Of a stretch of 64,000 nt of DNA, positions 62,433 to 64,000 are shown in pieces; position 1 is the first letter of the stretch; each line of letters opens with the position of its first letter. Origin of the DNA: Aerococcus sanguinicola (GTDB lineage Bacteria; Bacillota; Bacilli; Lactobacillales; Aerococcaceae). The stretch covers positions 1,798,001-1,862,000 of the forward strand of contig NZ_CP014160.1 of NCBI RefSeq assembly GCF_001543145.1, written 5' to 3'. The translations under genes and the position numbers were made by a program. The notes beneath the pieces were generated by a model. That model did no database searches. It was given only the letters and a program-made list of their open reading frames with translations, and was not told the origin of the DNA.

Positions 62433-64000
62433 ATGAAGAATAAAGAAACACTCTCATTTCGTAAAGTTAATCTTGGCCTCGCTTCTGTAGCTCTTGCTGG
62501 CTTCCTCGCAGCTAACCCGCAAGTGGTTGAAGCGACTGGAACAGCTGATACAGGCGCTGCGACTGCCACCACAACGGCGGGAACTGCAGAACCCACAACT
62601 GCTCCAAGTGCTGATGCTAGCAATGCAGGCTACCAAATCCAAGATCCTCAAGAAGCTGAGAAAACTTTAGAACTCGTCCGCAACACTCGTAATACTTATT
62701 ATGACGATGAAACAGTTCCTTTTGCAGGCACTTCACTGAAAGACTACGTGACTAAGCAAGGCCTGACCAAGGAACAGTATATTAATGACATCCGCTATGA
62801 CCGGATGAATGAAAAGGATGCCTATATCCGGGCAGAAGAAACAGCCATCCATGGTAAGCTTGACCATAAGGGACCAGATGGCGTAAGTGAGCCCCAATAC
62901 CATAATAGTAATGCTTGGGGTGAAAATCTGAGCTTTGGTCGCAATTCTGTCGAAGCAGATTTTGAAGCTTGGACCACTGCAGAATTGCCTGCCTTGAAGT
63001 CGGCTAATGGGAAATTCACAGGGGAAAATGGTCACCTTTATCAAATCTTAAATCCATTTAATATTTCCTTCGGTTATGGTAGATTCTCAAAAAATGCTCC
63101 AGGTGTCGATGCTTCTAAATACAAGAACGCATATGATCCAATCAGCGCTCTGACCTTATCTATGAAACCTGGCGATACCGATTATCCAGCTGGTAAACTT
63201 GAAAAAGAGAAAAAAACTGAGCCTATTCCTTTTGAAGTGGAAAGAATTGAAGATTCAACACTTGAAAAAGGTAAAAATATCGTTAAACAAGAAGGTGAGG
63301 ATGGTTTAAGAGATTCGACGGGTGTTGTTATTCGTCAACCGAAAAATAAAATCATTTTAGTTGGTACTAAGGAACCTGAAAAAACAACGACACCTGTTAC
63401 ACCGGGCCCTCAACCAGAGCCAATACCTGAACCAACTCCAACGCCAGAACCAAGCCCAACACCAAAATTAGAACCAACTCCAGGACCAAATACACAACCA
63501 AATCAAGAACCGAAACAGGATCCACAAGCAACTGACCCAGCTAATGAAGGCCCAATAGCTACAACGACACCGCTTGAGGAACCAGATCAGAAGCCGGACC
63601 CAAGCCAACCAACTGGTCCAGTTAACACCCAGCCAACAAATACTAACACACCAAACACGGATCCAAAGAAGGAAAGCCCAAGTCGACCTGTAGTTAAACC
63701 AACCTCTACAAGTCCAAGTGCACCAAGTAAACCTTCTTCTACGTCCCCTAGTGCGGTAGCTCCTATGAACACAGAGCCTACAGAAGTTAATCCTTCCGCT
63801 GTTGCTCCAAGTCAAGACAAAGACCCAGTAGCGCCAGTAGAAGACCAAACGCCTGTAAGTGCAGTTAAGCCAGGTCAGTCACTTGCTAAGCCTGGAAAAC
63901 AGGAAACTAAGCCAGGGAAAGTCTCTGCTCTTGTACCTAAGGAAGCCAAGCAAGGTCAAGCTCAGGCTAGCCAAGTTAAATCCCAATCAGCGCATTCTGT
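62433..64000 (+). CDS. Cell-wall surface protein with CAP and G5 domains (3' end outside the window)
   Basis: The frame is open to the right edge (522 codons seen). An FRK-type secretion signal (LSFRKVNLGLASVALAGF), akin to YSIRK, gives export. A Thr/Ala-rich region follows, then a CAP/SCP-like domain (about 75-245; RAEETAIHGKLDH, NAWGENLSFG, HLYQILNP), a G5-like domain (262-313; IPFEVERIEDSTLEKG), and a long Pro/Thr/Ser-rich stalk with PEPTPTPEPSP-type repeats. An LPXTG anchor is expected downstream but not seen. AAGGAGGAG precedes the ATG. Adhesion or wall attachment is inferred. Confidence 0.85.
   Translation, partial: MKNKETLSFRKVNLGLASVALAGFLAANPQVVEATGTADTGAATATTTAGTAEPTTAPSADASNAGYQIQDPQEAEKTLELVRNTRNTYYDDETVPFAGTSLKDYVTKQGLTKEQYINDIRYDRMNEKDAYIRAEETAIHGKLDHKGPDGVSEPQYHNSNAWGENLSFGRNSVEADFEAWTTAELPALKSANGKFTGENGHLYQILNPFNISFGYGRFSKNAPGVDASKYKNAYDPISALTLSMKPGDTDYPAGKLEKEKKTEPIPFEVERIEDSTLEKGKNIVKQEGEDGLRDSTGVVIRQPKNKIILVGTKEPEKTTTPVTPGPQPEPIPEPTPTPEPSPTPKLEPTPGPNTQPNQEPKQDPQATDPANEGPIATTTPLEEPDQKPDPSQPTGPVNTQPTNTNTPNTDPKKESPSRPVVKPTSTSPSAPSKPSSTSPSAVAPMNTEPTEVNPSAVAPSQDKDPVAPVEDQTPVSAVKPGQSLAKPGKQETKPGKVSALVPKEAKQGQAQASQVKSQSAHS

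Noticed and set aside
63468-63848. 126-codon minus-strand frame rich in Trp, Arg and Cys
   Set aside because: It is the complement of the proline/threonine-rich stalk of the surface protein; low-complexity codons keep the opposite strand open.

Overview
The window is a chromosomal segment of a low-to-mid GC Gram-positive bacterium. The core gene orders (rpsB-tsf-pyrH-frr-uppS-cdsA-rseP-polC, rimP-nusA-ylxR-ylxQ-infB-rbfA, hrcA-grpE-dnaK-dnaJ with CIRCE, truB-ribF-hemW), strong AGGAGG-type ribosome binding sites, lipobox lipoproteins and an FRK-type surface-protein signal place it in the Bacilli, most probably the Lactobacillales. Protein style and gene neighbourhoods suggest Aerococcaceae (Aerococcus-like); that placement is inference from memory, not a search.

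Layout. 1-7857: the end of addA, a tRNA-Gly(CCC), RNase HI, lspA-rluD, a YneF-like protein, a PlsC-like acyltransferase and a SWIM/SNF2 helicase. 7858-18661: translation, nucleotide and envelope genes (rpsB, tsf, pyrH, frr, uppS, cdsA, rseP, polC), several behind hairpin-containing leaders. 18785-21310: a compact PII-like / DUF1538 membrane protein / tandem-PII operon, a strong candidate for an uncharacterised PII-controlled transporter. 21428-26478: the nusA-infB operon. 26557-30743: a luciferase-like monooxygenase facing truB-ribF-hemW. 30811-34875 (minus strand): cstA next to a LytS/LytR-type two-component system, resembling pyruvate-sensing systems. 35067-44094: an orphan MetQ lipoprotein, the CIRCE-controlled chaperone operon and an ABC importer whose binding protein carries unusual cysteines. 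44314-49287: lepA, a long palindromic intergenic element, a glyoxalase II-like hydrolase, an orphan PhoU, a DUF4430 lipoprotein and a lipobox-bearing sortase broken by an in-frame TAA. 49360-54848: an OYE-family reductase, trkA-trkH behind a structured leader, and pyrD behind a leader with two terminator-like hairpins and a 27-codon ORF. 54897-59523: a fructosamine-kinase-like gene and a four-gene operon of MoxR ATPase, VWA protein, unknown protein and thiamine-binding (YqgV) protein. 59575-64000: a class V aminotransferase, an SDR gene broken by an in-frame TAG, a tRNA-Ala(GGC), a small membrane protein and the start of a cell-wall protein with CAP and G5 domains and a proline-rich stalk, cut by the window edge.

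Most of the window is housekeeping. The parts most likely to hold undescribed biology are the PII-DUF1538-PII operon, the MoxR-VWA operon with its degenerate metallopeptidase motif, the structured trkA and pyrD leaders, the lipoprotein-type sortase next to the DUF4430 lipoprotein, and the intergenic palindrome downstream of lepA. No CRISPR array, rRNA gene, complete insertion sequence or prophage was seen.
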